DNA from: Aliiglaciecola sp. LCG003
Lineage (GTDB): Bacteria > Pseudomonadota > Gammaproteobacteria > Enterobacterales > Alteromonadaceae
DNA length: 64,000 nucleotides
Direction: 5' to 3'
NCBI RefSeq assembly: GCF_030316135.1
Contig: NZ_CP128185.1
Coordinates: forward strand, 4,154,001-4,218,000
Shown: positions 57,139 through 64,000 of the stretch, in pieces
Layout of the letters: each line of letters begins with the position of its first letter
Numbering within the stretch: the first letter of the stretch is position 1
Notes under the pieces: model-generated
What the model was told of the DNA's origin: nothing
Databases searched by the model: none
What the model saw: the letters and a program-made list of their open reading frames with translations, nothing else
Program-made: the position numbers and the translations under genes

Positions 57139-58023
57139 ATGCCGTGGATCCAGTTAAAAATTAATACCCAAGCAGAAGTTGCCGAGCAAATAGGTGACAT
57201 GCTATCTGCAAATGGTGCCCAAGCAGTCACATTCGTCGATGCTAAAGATACTCCGATGTATGAACCTAAACCCGGTGAAGTCATGTTATGGCCAGATACA
57301 CAGGTGGTGGGTCTATATGATGCTGAATTTGACATGAAACGGGTCATTTCTCAACTAGAAAAATCTAAGATCTTGGGCAAAAACTTTACTCACAAGATGG
57401 ATCCCTTGGAAGATAAAGACTGGGAAAGAGAGTGGATGGAGAATTTTCATCCTATTCAATTCGGTAAGCGCCTGTGGATTTGCCCTAGCTGGAGAGATGT
57501 CCCTGACCCAAATGCAGTCAATGTTATGTTAGATCCTGGCCTTGCCTTTGGTACTGGCACCCATCCCACTACCTCACTCTGTTTACAATGGCTAGATGGC
57601 CTGCAACTTGAGCATAAAACGGTAGTGGATTTTGGTTGTGGTTCAGGTATTTTAGGTATCGCAGCATTAAAGTTGGGTGCCGAATCTGTGATTGGAATTG
57701 ATATCGACCCTCAAGCTCTACTTGCCAGCATGGACAATGCTGGTCGCAATAATATTGCTGACCGACTGACTGTTTTTTTACCCAAAGATCAACCGCAAAC
57801 CCAAGCGGACGTGGTTTTAGCCAATATCCTAGCTGGCCCTTTAAGAGAATTGCGCCCAGTTATTACAGATTATTGTAAGCCCGGTGGCTTGATAGTGCTG
57901 TCAGGCATTCTTGCTAATCAAGCCGAAGAGATTAATCTACTGTATGCCCAAGACTTTGTCATGCAACCTATTGCGATTGAGGGTGAGTGGGCAAGAGTGT
58001 CCGGACAGAAAAAAACAATTTAG
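57139..58023 (+). CDS. prmA: Ribosomal protein L11 methyltransferase
   Basis: PrmA methylates L11 at several lysines and the N-terminus with S-adenosylmethionine. The 294 residues contain an N-terminal L11-binding domain, a linker and a Rossmann methyltransferase domain with [27 protein letters not shown] and the NILAGPL motif. It begins MPWIQLKI as in relatives. It precedes dusB-fis, the classical order, with 254 bases between that may hold the dusB-fis promoter. Confidence 0.97.
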   Translation: MPWIQLKINTQAEVAEQIGDMLSANGAQAVTFVDAKDTPMYEPKPGEVMLWPDTQVVGLYDAEFDMKRVISQLEKSKILGKNFTHKMDPLEDKDWEREWMENFHPIQFGKRLWICPSWRDVPDPNAVNVMLDPGLAFGTGTHPTTSLCLQWLDGLQLEHKTVVDFGCGSGILGIAALKLGAESVIGIDIDPQALLASMDNAGRNNIADRLTVFLPKDQPQTQADVVLANILAGPLRELRPVITDYCKPGGLIVLSGILANQAEEINLLYAQDFVMQPIAIEGEWARVSGQKKTI

Positions 58024-58277
58024 TCGATTTTCGTAGCACAGTGTTACTAAAGATAACACAATGTTATTTATATGATTATTTGTTGTTACAATTTTCTTAA
58101 AATTCGGACAGTTAGCACTCAGACCATGTGAATCCACGGCTGTCAAGGCCTGCGAAGCAAATAAAAGACAAATTTGTTTAAATAATAGCCTTTTCAAAGC
58201 GTTCAAAAAACCGTAATATAGCGGCCGTTTTGGCTAGCTGAACATTTTTTGTTCTATTTTAAGGTCTTATTAAGCTC

Positions 58278-59279
58278 ATGCAGATTGGTCAATATGTACT
58301 AGACAATAATCTCATGTTGGCACCTATGGCAGGTGTCACAGATAGACCTTTTAGGCAAATGTGTAAGCGCTTAGGCGCTGGGCTTGTGGTGTCAGAAATG
58401 TTGTCGTCTAATCCGAAAGTTTGGAATACGGAAAAATCACGTCAACGCATGGATCATTCGGGCGAATTTGGAATTCGTTCGGTGCAAATTGCGGGGGCTG
58501 ACCCTCATCTTATGGCGCAAGCTGCACAGTTAAACGTTAGTAACGGTGCCCAGATTGTTGATATCAACATGGGATGCCCTGCTAAAAAGGTCAACAAGAA
58601 AATGGCCGGCTCAGCACTTTTACAATATCCAAAACTGGTGGAAGAGATTATTCAATCAGTGGTAAAGGCTGTGGATGTCCCAGTAACACTTAAAATTCGT
58701 ACAGGATGGAACCAAGACAATCGAAACGGTGTCGAAATCGCTAAGATTGCTCAGGACAATGGTATTCAGTCCTTAGCCGTGCATGGCCGCACAAAAGCTT
58801 GTATGTATAAAGGTGAAGCCGAATTCGATACGATTGCGCTCATTAAGCAATCCATATCTATCCCGGTGGTAGCTAATGGTGACATTACCTGTGCTGTTAA
58901 AGCAAAGCAGGTATTGGAGTACACAAAAGCAGATGGTCTGATGATTGGACGCGGTGCCCAAGGTAACCCTTGGATATTCCGTGAAATATTACATTATCTG
59001 CAAACCGGCGAAGAGCTACCCGCGCCAAAAATAGCTGAGGTTCGAGATATGTTACTCGAACATCTCAGTAATGTTCACCAGTTCTATGGTGAATTCATGG
59101 GAGCCAGAATTGCCCGCAAACATGTGGGCTGGTATTTAGCGGATCACGACAAGGAGCGTGTGTTTCGAGCCAGATTCAATGCCATTGAGGATGCCCAACA
59201 GCAAGTCGATGTGTTGAATACCTATTTTGAGCAACTGGCAGAGGGTAATTCGAATCTTTCGATTCCACCTGCTGCATAA
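58278..59279 (+). CDS. dusB: tRNA-dihydrouridine synthase B
   Basis: DusB is an FMN enzyme that reduces uridine to dihydrouridine in the tRNA D-loop. The 333-residue barrel has LAPMAGVTDRPFR, DINMGCPAKKVNKKMAGSAL with the catalytic Cys, VTLKIRTGW, VHGRTK and IGRGAQGNPW. It lies 22 bases before fis, the conserved dusB-fis operon in which promoter output is tied to growth rate. Confidence 0.97.
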   Translation: MQIGQYVLDNNLMLAPMAGVTDRPFRQMCKRLGAGLVVSEMLSSNPKVWNTEKSRQRMDHSGEFGIRSVQIAGADPHLMAQAAQLNVSNGAQIVDINMGCPAKKVNKKMAGSALLQYPKLVEEIIQSVVKAVDVPVTLKIRTGWNQDNRNGVEIAKIAQDNGIQSLAVHGRTKACMYKGEAEFDTIALIKQSISIPVVANGDITCAVKAKQVLEYTKADGLMIGRGAQGNPWIFREILHYLQTGEELPAPKIAEVRDMLLEHLSNVHQFYGEFMGARIARKHVGWYLADHDKERVFRARFNAIEDAQQQVDVLNTYFEQLAEGNSNLSIPPAA

Positions 59280-59301
59280 TTTTTATTAACTAAAGAGCAC
59301 G

Positions 59302-59601
59302 ATGTTTATGTTCGATCAAAATGTGACTTCTCCTTTCACCACTACGGTGACTACGCCTTCTCAAACTCAGGCTCAAAAGCCTCTGAGAGACTCCGTTAAA
59401 CAAGCTGTTAATAAATATCTTAAGCAGTTGGACAACACTGATGTTGAAAATGTCTATGAATTAGTACTGGCAGAGGTTGAAGCACCTTTGTTGGAAGAAA
59501 TCATGACTTTCACACGTGGCAACCAAACTCGTGCAGCTATCATGATGGGAATCAACCGTGGTACACTTCGCAAGAAGTTAAAGCAATACGGCATGAATTA
59601 A
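59302..59601 (+). CDS. fis: Nucleoid-associated factor Fis
   Basis: Fis bends DNA, organises the nucleoid and activates rRNA promoters in fast growth. It has 99 residues, close to the 98 of E. coli. The C-terminal helix-turn-helix [20 protein letters not shown] and the end KYGMN-like KQYGMN are nearly identical to E. coli, as is PLRDSVKQA. The N-terminal 25 residues are divergent and Thr-rich. The ATG at 59302 is used; another ATG at 59308 is possible and would match the E. coli start MFxQ better. Confidence 0.97.
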   Translation: MFMFDQNVTSPFTTTVTTPSQTQAQKPLRDSVKQAVNKYLKQLDNTDVENVYELVLAEVEAPLLEEIMTFTRGNQTRAAIMMGINRGTLRKKLKQYGMN

Positions 59602-59625
59602 TTGTTTGGGAATTCCCAGGCATTG

Positions 59626-59650
59626 AAAGAGCACCTTAGGGTGCTCTTTT
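59626..59650 (+). terminator. dusB-fis terminator
   Basis: A 10-bp stem AAAGAGCACC (59626-59635) with its complement at 59640-59649, a 4-base loop and TTTT. Confidence 0.92.
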
Positions 59651-59710
59651 CGTTTAGAAGACACCTGACTATTTGGTCAACAAATTAGATATTTTACTGC
59701 GAGTATAAGC

Positions 59711-61309
59711 ATGACATCTGCAAATCCTATCCGTCGCGCACTGCTAAGTGTTTCTGATAAATCCGGTATCGTTGAATTCGCGACCCAACTTTCCCAACTA
59801 GGTGTGGAGCTACTCTCAACTGGTGGTACAGCAAAATTACTGGCTGATGCTGGCCTGACGGTAACTGAAGTATCTGACTACACGGGACACCCTGAGATCA
59901 TGGATGGTCGGGTTAAAACACTTCACCCCAAAGTTCATGGGGGAATTTTAGCACGCAGAGGTATTGACGAAGCTGTAATGGCGCAAAATTACATCCAGCC
60001 GATCGACCTAGTAGTGGTTAATCTTTACCCTTTTGCTGCCACTGTTGCCAATGAAAACTGTGATCTGGAAGATGCGATTGAGAACATAGATATCGGCGGT
60101 CCGACTATGGTTCGTGCAGCGGCGAAAAATCACAAAGACGTGACTATTGTAGTTAACGCCAAAGACTACACCCGAGTGCTTGACGAGATGTCTACCAACC
60201 AAGGTTCTGTCAGTTACAAGACCCGCTTCGATTTAGCCATTGCGGCATTTGAACACACAGCTGAATATGACGGTATGATTGCCAATTACTTTGGCGCCCG
60301 TATTGATTCTTCAGAATGTGAATCAGATTGTGGTCATCAGCACAGTGAGTTTCCTCGCACATTTAATATGCAGTTCAGTAAAAAGCAAGACTTGCGTTAT
60401 GGTGAAAACAGTCATCAAGAAGCGGCATTTTATGTTGAAAATGACATTCAAGAAGCATCTGTGGCTACCGCTAAGCAACTACAGGGCAAAGCGCTATCTT
60501 TCAATAATATTGCCGATACGGATTCCGCTTTAGAATGCGTCAAAGAGTTTGACCAGCCTGCTTGCGTCATCGTCAAGCATGCCAACCCTTGCGGGGTTGC
60601 TTTGGGTGACAATTTGTTTGACGCCTATGACAGGGCATATAAAACCGACCCCACATCGGCCTTCGGCGGAATCATCGCGTTTAACCGTGAACTAGATGCC
60701 AAGACAGCTCAAGCTATTGTTGACCGCCAGTTTGTTGAGGTGATCATAGCCCCATCCGTTAGCCAAGCAGCTGTAGACATTGTAGCTGCGAAACAAAACG
60801 TTCGCCTATTAGAATGTGGTGATTGGCACGGTCAGCTTACCGACGGCTTTGATTTCAAACGGGTTAATGGTGGCTTGTTAGTTCAAGAACGCGATTTCGG
60901 TATGGTGGATGAAGAAGACTTGACCGTTGTTAGTAAGCGCAAACCAACTCCATCGGAGATTAAAGATTTACTCTTTACCTGGAAAGTTGCCAAATATGTT
61001 AAATCAAATGCAATCGTATATTGCAAAGATAGTATGACGATTGGGGTGGGTGCTGGACAAATGAGTCGCGTTTATTCAGCCAAGATTGCTGGCATTAAAG
61101 CCGCTGATGAAAACCTTGAAGTCAAGGGCTCGGTGATGGCCTCTGATGCCTTCTTTCCGTTCAGAGATGGCATTGATGCCGCGGCTGCGGCGGGCATTAC
61201 TGCGGTTATCCAACCCGGTGGTTCGATGCGTGATAACGAAGTTATAGCGGCTGCTGATGAGCACAATATTGCCATGGTGTTTACTGGCATGCGCCATTTC
61301 AGACACTAA
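59711..61309 (+). CDS. purH: AICAR formyltransferase / IMP cyclohydrolase
   Basis: PurH performs the last two steps of purine synthesis to IMP. The 532 residues are full length. The N-terminal IMP cyclohydrolase (MGS-like) domain starts [12 protein letters not shown] and contains [10 protein letters not shown] and [13 protein letters not shown]. The C-terminal formyltransferase domain has the catalytic KHANPCG and [10 protein letters not shown]. It has its own terminator and is followed later by purD; purH and purD are often adjacent, here separated by a small membrane protein gene. Confidence 0.98.
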   Translation: MTSANPIRRALLSVSDKSGIVEFATQLSQLGVELLSTGGTAKLLADAGLTVTEVSDYTGHPEIMDGRVKTLHPKVHGGILARRGIDEAVMAQNYIQPIDLVVVNLYPFAATVANENCDLEDAIENIDIGGPTMVRAAAKNHKDVTIVVNAKDYTRVLDEMSTNQGSVSYKTRFDLAIAAFEHTAEYDGMIANYFGARIDSSECESDCGHQHSEFPRTFNMQFSKKQDLRYGENSHQEAAFYVENDIQEASVATAKQLQGKALSFNNIADTDSALECVKEFDQPACVIVKHANPCGVALGDNLFDAYDRAYKTDPTSAFGGIIAFNRELDAKTAQAIVDRQFVEVIIAPSVSQAAVDIVAAKQNVRLLECGDWHGQLTDGFDFKRVNGGLLVQERDFGMVDEEDLTVVSKRKPTPSEIKDLLFTWKVAKYVKSNAIVYCKDSMTIGVGAGQMSRVYSAKIAGIKAADENLEVKGSVMASDAFFPFRDGIDAAAAAGITAVIQPGGSMRDNEVIAAADEHNIAMVFTGMRHFRH

Positions 61310-61339
61310 GCTTTACTGCTCTAACATATCGTTCAACTC

Positions 61340-61370
61340 GCCCGGCACTATTTTTAGCCGGGCTTTTTTT
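61340..61370 (+). terminator. purH terminator
   Basis: Stem GCCCGGC (61340-61346) / GCCGGGC (61357-61363) followed by seven T. Confidence 0.93.
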
Positions 61371-61705
61371 GAGCTAACAGCAAGAGCGCTCACTGTAATA
61401 CATGATGCCGTGGGTGCGCCCCTTTAGCCTCTACCTGCATCTCCCTGTGCCATCCCCCTTACATTGCAGTAACGTCACTTCTCTATCTACAAATCACTTA
61501 TCCTTAAACTCTTTACCACCGTTAAATTGCAAAAACCTTTAGTTGATAGTACTTTTGACCAATCAATGGTTGGGATAACCAACTTAACCTTACACTGATT
61601 GTTTAACTTACTGTTTTTTAAGCATTTATATTTGGTATTCTTTTTGCTTCAATCATATTAAATTAACAAGTTAGCTTGTACTCAACTAATAACTGGAGAA
61701 ATTCT
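61371..61705. other. Non-coding region upstream of the PspB-like gene
   Basis: These 335 bases hold no gene. The first half is C-rich on the plus strand and the second half AT-rich, with the downstream promoter. TGGAGAA at 61693-61699 is the ribosome-binding site of the next gene. Confidence 0.5.
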
Positions 61706-61957
61706 ATGGGAGATGCATTACCCATTTTGATCGTTTTTGTTTTGCCGATAGTCATTATTGGTATGGTATTTAGTCATAAACAAAAAATGGCTGAAGCCAA
61801 AATTAAATTACAATCTGGTTCCACAGAAGTCGACGACCTTGCCAAAGAGTTGCAGGCGGTGAAAGAGCGTTTAAACACCTTGGAAGCGATAGTCACAGAT
61901 GACAAATATCAGCTTAACCAAGAGTTGTCGAAATTGAAAAGCGACCATCAATCTTAA
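61706..61957 (+). CDS. PspB-like small membrane protein
   Basis: An 83-residue protein with one N-terminal membrane helix (about 5-24) and a coiled coil (about 45-80) containing LKERLNTLEAIV-like heptads (VKERLNTLEAIVTDD). This matches PspB in layout and in the RLxxLExI(V/L) segment, but the rest of the psp operon is absent, so it may be a stand-alone relative with another role. GGAGA precedes the ATG at 61706. It has its own terminator and lies between purH and purD. Confidence 0.7.
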   Translation: MGDALPILIVFVLPIVIIGMVFSHKQKMAEAKIKLQSGSTEVDDLAKELQAVKERLNTLEAIVTDDKYQLNQELSKLKSDHQS

Positions 61958-61976
61958 CTTGCTGACAAACAGACCT

Positions 61977-62005
61977 AAAAGCGTGTCAATTAAACACGCT
62001 TTTTG
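61977..62005 (+). terminator. Terminator of the PspB-like gene
   Basis: Stem AAAAGCGTGT (61977-61986) with its complement ACACGCTTTT (61994-62003) and a 7-base loop, with T continuing after. Confidence 0.92.
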
Positions 62006-62072
62006 ACTAATTATTCTGTACAATCTATCTCCACATTATAGCGTTCCCAACTAGTCAGAAAATTCCCGACTT

Positions 62073-63365
62073 ATGAAAATACTTATCATCGGCGGCGGTG
62101 GCCGCGAACATGCCCTAGCGTATAAATCAGCCCAATCTAATCAAGTAACACAAGTCTTTGTTGCACCGGGAAATGCCGGCACGCAAACAGAAGACAAAGT
62201 TTTCAATATCGAAATTCAGGCTGAAGATGTTACTGGCCTACTAAAATTTGCCAAAGATAATGCTATTGACCTCACCATTGTTGGCCCTGAAGCCCCATTG
62301 GTATTGGGCGTGGTTGATGCATTTCAAGCCGCAGGCTTACGCATATTTGGCCCATCTCAGGCTGCCGCACAATTAGAAGGCTCTAAAGCATTTACTAAAG
62401 ATTTTCTGGCACGACACAAGATCCCATCAGGGGAGTATCAGAATTTCACTGAAATCGAACCTGCATTGGCTTATGTTAAACAACAAGGCGCGCCTATAGT
62501 GGTAAAAGCCGACGGTTTAGCGGCTGGGAAAGGTGTGATTGTAGCAATGAGCGAAGCAGAAGCTGAATCCGCCATTCGCGATATGCTAGCTGGCAATGCT
62601 TTTGGTGATGCCGGTAGTCGCGTGGTCATCGAAGAGTTTTTGGATGGTGAAGAAGCCAGCTTTATCGTGATGGTTGATGGTAAAAATGTTTTGCCTTTTG
62701 CCACCAGCCAAGACCACAAACGAGTTGGGGATGGAGATACAGGTCCAAACACCGGTGGCATGGGCGCATATTCACCCGCACCTGTAGTCACAGCGCAAAT
62801 TCATCAGCGCATCATGAACGAAGTCATTTATCCAACGGTGAACGGCATGGCTGCCGAGGGCAATCCATACACAGGGTTCCTTTATGCTGGCTTGATGATT
62901 ATGGCCGACGGTACGCCTAAGGTAATCGAATATAATTGTCGATTCGGCGATCCGGAAACCCAACCCATTATGTTGCGCTTGCAATCTGATTTAGTCGATT
63001 TGTGTTTACTGGCCACTGAGGCAAAATTAGACCAAGCAGAAATTGAATTTAGTTCTCAAGCGGCTGTGGGTGTTGTTTTAGCCGCAGGCGGTTACCCTGC
63101 TGGATATGCGAAAGGTGACCCGATTCATGGGTTGGTCGAAGCGGCTCAATTACCAGGCAAGGTATTTCATGCTGGTACAATAATGAAAAATGGCCAGGTA
63201 ACTACCAATGGCGGACGCGTATTGTGTGCTACAGCGCTAGGAGAGTCGGTCACCCAAGCGCAGCAGAACGCTTACAAACTGGCTGAAAAAATCAGCTGGA
63301 ATGACGGGTTTTATCGCCATGACATTGCTTATCGCGCAGTTGATCGTGAACAAAAAAACAAGTAG
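62073..63365 (+). CDS. purD: Phosphoribosylamine-glycine ligase (GAR synthetase)
   Basis: PurD joins glycine to phosphoribosylamine, the second step of purine synthesis. The 430 residues form an ATP-grasp enzyme with N-terminal IIGGGGREHALA, ATP-binding VVKADGLAAGKGV, QDHKRVGDGDTGPNTGGM and EYNCRFGDPETQ. All are intact. It lies 8 bases before the VF530-family gene, so the two are co-transcribed. Confidence 0.98.
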   Translation: MKILIIGGGGREHALAYKSAQSNQVTQVFVAPGNAGTQTEDKVFNIEIQAEDVTGLLKFAKDNAIDLTIVGPEAPLVLGVVDAFQAAGLRIFGPSQAAAQLEGSKAFTKDFLARHKIPSGEYQNFTEIEPALAYVKQQGAPIVVKADGLAAGKGVIVAMSEAEAESAIRDMLAGNAFGDAGSRVVIEEFLDGEEASFIVMVDGKNVLPFATSQDHKRVGDGDTGPNTGGMGAYSPAPVVTAQIHQRIMNEVIYPTVNGMAAEGNPYTGFLYAGLMIMADGTPKVIEYNCRFGDPETQPIMLRLQSDLVDLCLLATEAKLDQAEIEFSSQAAVGVVLAAGGYPAGYAKGDPIHGLVEAAQLPGKVFHAGTIMKNGQVTTNGGRVLCATALGESVTQAQQNAYKLAEKISWNDGFYRHDIAYRAVDREQKNK

Positions 63366-63373
63366 AAATCGGT

Positions 63374-63613
63374 ATGACTGAACAATCTGATAGTAGCAAT
63401 GGTGCCCATAGTGATCCCCTACATGGGATCACATTAAAGGTGATGCTCGAAAAGCTCCACGACCATTATGGATTCGAGGGCTTGGGTTGGCGGATAAAAA
63501 TAAAGTGTTTTACCCATGACCCCAGTATTCAGTCCAGTCTGAAATTCTTACGTCGCACACCTTGGGCACGGGAGAAAGTAGAGGCCTTGTACCTGTCAAC
63601 CTTTTGCAAATAA
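63374..63613 (+). CDS. VF530 (DUF2132) family DNA-binding protein
   Basis: A 79-residue protein of the VF530 family. After a polar N-terminus of 13 residues come the conserved DPLHGITLKVMLEKL, GWRIKIKCF and SSLKFLRRTPWAREKVE. A structure of the Vibrio fischeri member suggested DNA binding; the role in cells is unclear. It follows purD by 8 bases and may be co-expressed. Confidence 0.92.
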   Translation: MTEQSDSSNGAHSDPLHGITLKVMLEKLHDHYGFEGLGWRIKIKCFTHDPSIQSSLKFLRRTPWAREKVEALYLSTFCK

Positions 63614-63853
63614 CTGGGCAGTCATGTCTAGACTGCACAGGCTAATTTATATCCACAAAGCATTCCCATCAAAGGCCAGTATCTCCTAGACGGTTGGCGG
63701 CTAATATTAGGTTGCCATAACCTGTCCAAATTGCTCTTTTGCAAAGGGTTGCATTGCTAATACAATGACTTATAGTGAAGACTTTAAGTCATTTCAAATG
63801 ACTAAGTGTTTATCTAAATTTCAGCACCTCTTAGATGGAGAATCCATGCCCCT

Positions 63854-64000
63854 ATGTTAGTCCAACTTTTACTCGGTGCAGCCATTATTACCCTAACCAT
63901 CATCGTGCAGGTCGTTATTTTAGGTGTGCTGGCATATTTTTTTGCGCGGGTTAAACATGCTGTATCCGATGTGACTCGCAGTATCAGAAATATTACGATT
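63854..64000 (+). CDS. Membrane protein, N-terminal fragment (possible two-pore-type K+ channel)
   Basis: The first 49 codons of a gene that runs out of the window. The start MLVQLLLGAAIITLTIIVQV leads into a hydrophobic helix of about 35 residues and then a basic segment (RVKHAV). Some small Ion_trans_2 potassium-channel proteins of Alteromonadales start this way, but the selectivity filter is not in view, so the name is a guess. The preceding GGAG is about 13 bases from the ATG, a long spacing. Confidence 0.5.
   Translation, partial: MLVQLLLGAAIITLTIIVQVVILGVLAYFFARVKHAVSDVTRSIRNITI

Noticed and set aside
58112-58120. TTAGCACTC, a half of the CIRCE heat-shock operator
   Set aside because: The second half GAGTGCTAA is missing at the required distance and the next gene is dusB, so it is chance.

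Overview
The window is a continuous stretch of chromosome from a gammaproteobacterium, most likely a marine Alteromonadales (Alteromonadaceae, near Glaciecola/Paraglaciecola/Aliiglaciecola). This assignment rests on protein resemblance and gene order (glmU-regulator-glmS, fxsA/groESL/cutA/dsbD, aroQ-accB-accC, prmA-dusB-fis-purH-purD). No search could be run. No rRNA, tRNA, CRISPR array, integrase or complete insertion sequence was found.

Layout. 1-3.3 kb: amino-sugar cluster glmS (5' part only), a DeoR-type regulator and glmU. 3.7-5.1 kb: membrane diguanylate cyclase. 5.2-7.9 kb: a coupled alkylation-repair operon (Ada-AraC-AlkA fusion, ogt, EamA exporter). 8-16 kb: mixed metabolism and regulation (serine hydrolase, speA, XRE regulator with a membrane partner, yeast-type cytosine deaminase, YcdX-like PHP hydrolase, MarR-GNAT fusion, DUF3224, cupin). 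16.2-18.1 kb: an exact 659-bp duplication carrying a DUF3718 gene with its upstream region and terminator. 18.1-21 kb: membrane proteins and a YqjD/YqjE-like operon. 21.3-25.5 kb: accessory segment with an ABC-2 exporter whose ATPase has an in-frame stop, and an AAA/DUF4143 ATPase bounded by a 17-bp copy of the groEL 3' end. 25.7-31.9 kb: groESL with a clear sigma-32 promoter, ppiC, DUF502, fxsA, cutA, dsbD. 32-38.3 kb: two large c-di-GMP proteins. 38.5-43 kb: upp, acpH, aroQ-accBC, an HD phosphohydrolase. 43.2-53.4 kb: ompW, then a two-component/metal/flavin region, a DUF6492 protein and a soluble chemoreceptor. 54-64 kb: cold-shock protein, S10 peptidase, periplasmic binding protein, prmA, dusB-fis, purH, a PspB-like protein, purD, a VF530 protein and the start of a membrane protein.

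The most interesting region is 44.3-51.3 kb. A PmrA/QseB-type response regulator and its kinase are translationally coupled to a cupredoxin, a divergent FTR1-like permease and an outer-membrane-type protein. A second operon follows: TlpA-like thioredoxin, a DUF4266 lipoprotein ending in GGGCGCN, a DUF3570 beta-barrel protein and ApbE (FAD:protein FMN transferase). The same NTTAAG-N5-CTTAAG element lies upstream of both operons, so the regulator probably controls both. The DUF3570 protein contains DTLTGAS, which resembles the site ApbE flavinylates in NqrC/RnfG. I infer an envelope redox/metal-handling system with a covalently flavinylated outer-membrane protein. The main difficulty is that this ApbE has no visible signal peptide.

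Many starts were moved to internal ATG codons with good Shine-Dalgarno spacing. A few genes (diguanylate cyclase, cytosine deaminase, MarR-GNAT, the ABC ATPase) seem to use TTG.
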